This document shows, one piece after another, positions 62,420-64,000 of a stretch of 64,000 bases of DNA. Position 1 is the stretch's first letter. Each line of letters begins with the position of its first letter. A program made the position numbers and the translations under genes. The stretch is from the NCBI RefSeq assembly GCF_036373705.1, contig NC_089866.1, forward strand, positions 19,313,501-19,377,500, in the 5' to 3' direction. Source of the stretch: Amia ocellicauda. Its lineage: Eukaryota; Chordata; Actinopteri; Amiiformes; Amiidae. The notes below the pieces were generated by a model, which made no database searches, had not been told where the DNA came from, and was given only the letters and a program-made list of their open reading frames with translations.

Positions 62420-64000
62420 GTGAGTGGCTGTGTTTGGGGCTTTTACCATTTGACAAAGTGTCCTCTAGCCTTTTCTGGCTACAGATTTGTGTCATTATTT
62501 TCGCTTTAACATCACGTTTTGTAGTCATTAAACAACAGCTAAACCAGGGGGGTGGAGCAGGAGAGAGGAGAATCACACCTGTGAATTTATATCGTTTACC
62601 CAGTGAATTATGAATGCAAGTACTTTAGGTATCAATCAATGGAATACAATAGTGTTTGTTTGTTAAATTATTTAGCTTACATTCACGTGTGTGTGTTTGT
62701 CTATGTCTGTGTGGGGTAACTCTGAAGTGACTCTATAGCCCGTGACAGAATCGTTATGATTCCTTCCAATATGCCTACTTCACCATCACAGCACAACTGC
62801 AGAATAGTCAGCGCTGAGGACTGTGCATTTTTCTCATCTGTAACACTTCACAGCGCACCATGCCAGGCACAGAACCACACTAAGTGCTCAGCACTGATGT
62901 AAGTGGTAGACATCGATATCGTTGTTCCAGACGCAAAAGGGATTAAGAAGATGATTTTTAAAGTAGATGTCATGAGACAATTTACTTTCAGTTTTGCATT
63001 GTGAAAGTATGTTCAGAGGTGGGGATAGGTACAGGCTGACAATATGTGGTTGGGTAATCTGGACCCGATCTGTGGAGGGGCCCTCATTCAACCAACTGGT
63101 GGCTCAGGGTTTTTTTTTTTGTGTGTGAAATATGTAGCTAATCAGAAGGTCTCATCTGAACCCCATCCCTGATACTGCAGTTGGTGATGGTGTAGACAGA
63201 GTGGAGGATCATGTGTGGAACGAAGCTGAAAGATTTTAAGTGATTTGTTAAGGCTGCACAGTATTTTAGATTCCACTGAGTGGGCCCTTTTTTTTTTTTA
63301 TCTTATAAATTCCTGGAACGTCCTGTGCTTCAACACAGAGCACATATTGTTGTTTGACTTTATCTGCCCCTTCTCGAAATTAACCAGTAATATGCCCACC
63401 TCGTATGCCCTAGCCATTTCAAATTCTTGCAGAGTTGTTCAGCAGTAGCAAAGATTTATAGGCAAAAGACAATCCTCCTTTTTTCTCTGGTTAGAGGCAG
63501 ACAGAGAAGCTGACCACTAAGCTTCAGTGCCAGGAAGGGTATGCCTGCAAAATTTGGTTGACAATTTTGGGTTGACGATGTCCTCAGAGATAGAACGTCG
63601 TCTTGGGATCTGCAGCAGACATTTACCCCAGTTCAGCCCAGACCTACCCAGTCTGTGTTCAGCTCCACGTGGTTATAGTTACATTTACCAACCGTCCTTT
63701 TCAGAGGTCTGTAAATGATTCCGCATTTGTGTGGGGTTAAATATAAGCCTTAATTTACAGCAGACCTAGAAGCGCAAAGACTAGGTGGACATTAAGATGT
63801 ATTTCACCCCTTTGAATCGTGTCTTTTCCACGATAGTCAGTGCTTCCTTGGATAGCAAACAGTAATTTAATCTCTGCGGCAGGAACTGAGGCAGCTACTA
63901 GACATTCAGAGTGCTTTACACATGGTCCCAAATGTAACTTGTCCAGAGCTACAGAGCTTACCAGACTGGGACCCTGTGATAGAAGATGCAAAGAACCATT
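62420..64000 (+). other. SSH1 intron 3, incomplete
   Basis: Intronic sequence after the donor at 62420. I looked for the next SSH1 exon (expected to begin GDLPQHLQ-like) and did not find it before the window ends. Confidence 0.6.

Overview
The window is vertebrate nuclear DNA, most likely from a ray-finned fish. Its genes have many short exons with GT-AG introns, and the deduced proteins align readily with human orthologues I know. The introns are compact and carry Tc1/mariner and hAT transposons and microsatellites of the kind common in fish. A repeat family seen at 9882-10033 and 14558-15100 reminds me of non-teleost ray-finned fish, but I cannot fix the species from sequence alone.

Six protein-coding genes lie in the order UNG(-), ALKBH2(+), USP30(-), SVOP(+), DAO(-), SSH1(+). 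This is the order and relative orientation of the human 12q24.11 block: UNG/ALKBH2, USP30/SVOP and DAO/SSH1 are head-to-head pairs, while ALKBH2/USP30 and SVOP/DAO converge. I reconstructed exons by joining phase-compatible splice sites. UNG (294 aa nuclear form), ALKBH2 (269 aa), USP30 (503 aa), SVOP (548 aa) and DAO (344 aa) are complete and intact. SSH1 is cut by the right edge after its first three exons.

Layout: 1-1304 UNG 3' flank with a strong palindrome at 25-112; 1305-4237 UNG; 4238-4710 shared UNG2/ALKBH2 promoter; 4711-5849 ALKBH2; 5850-8493 convergent 3' ends; 8494-13851 USP30; 13852-17141 divergent USP30/SVOP promoter region; 17142-31475 SVOP; 31476-33691 convergent 3' ends; 33692-40644 DAO, with two full-length Tc1/mariner insertions in adjacent introns; 40645-45862 DAO/SSH1 divergent interval; 45863 onward SSH1 with very long introns.

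UNG and ALKBH2 are both replication-linked DNA repair genes and share a promoter. USP30 is a mitochondrial outer-membrane deubiquitinase, SVOP a synaptic-vesicle transporter-like protein, DAO a peroxisomal flavoenzyme and SSH1 a cofilin phosphatase. They are linked by ancient synteny, not by a shared pathway.

Most worth a second look: an in-frame 35-codon UNG1 (mitochondrial) start with an apparent intronic promoter; an expanded-spacing RE1/REST-like element just upstream of the SVOP start; a phase-compatible alternative SSH1 first exon; a Tc1/mariner copy with DD36E spacing broken by a single stop; and a USP30 intron made almost wholly of an interspersed repeat. I see no undescribed gene system; the novelty is in regulation and mobile elements.
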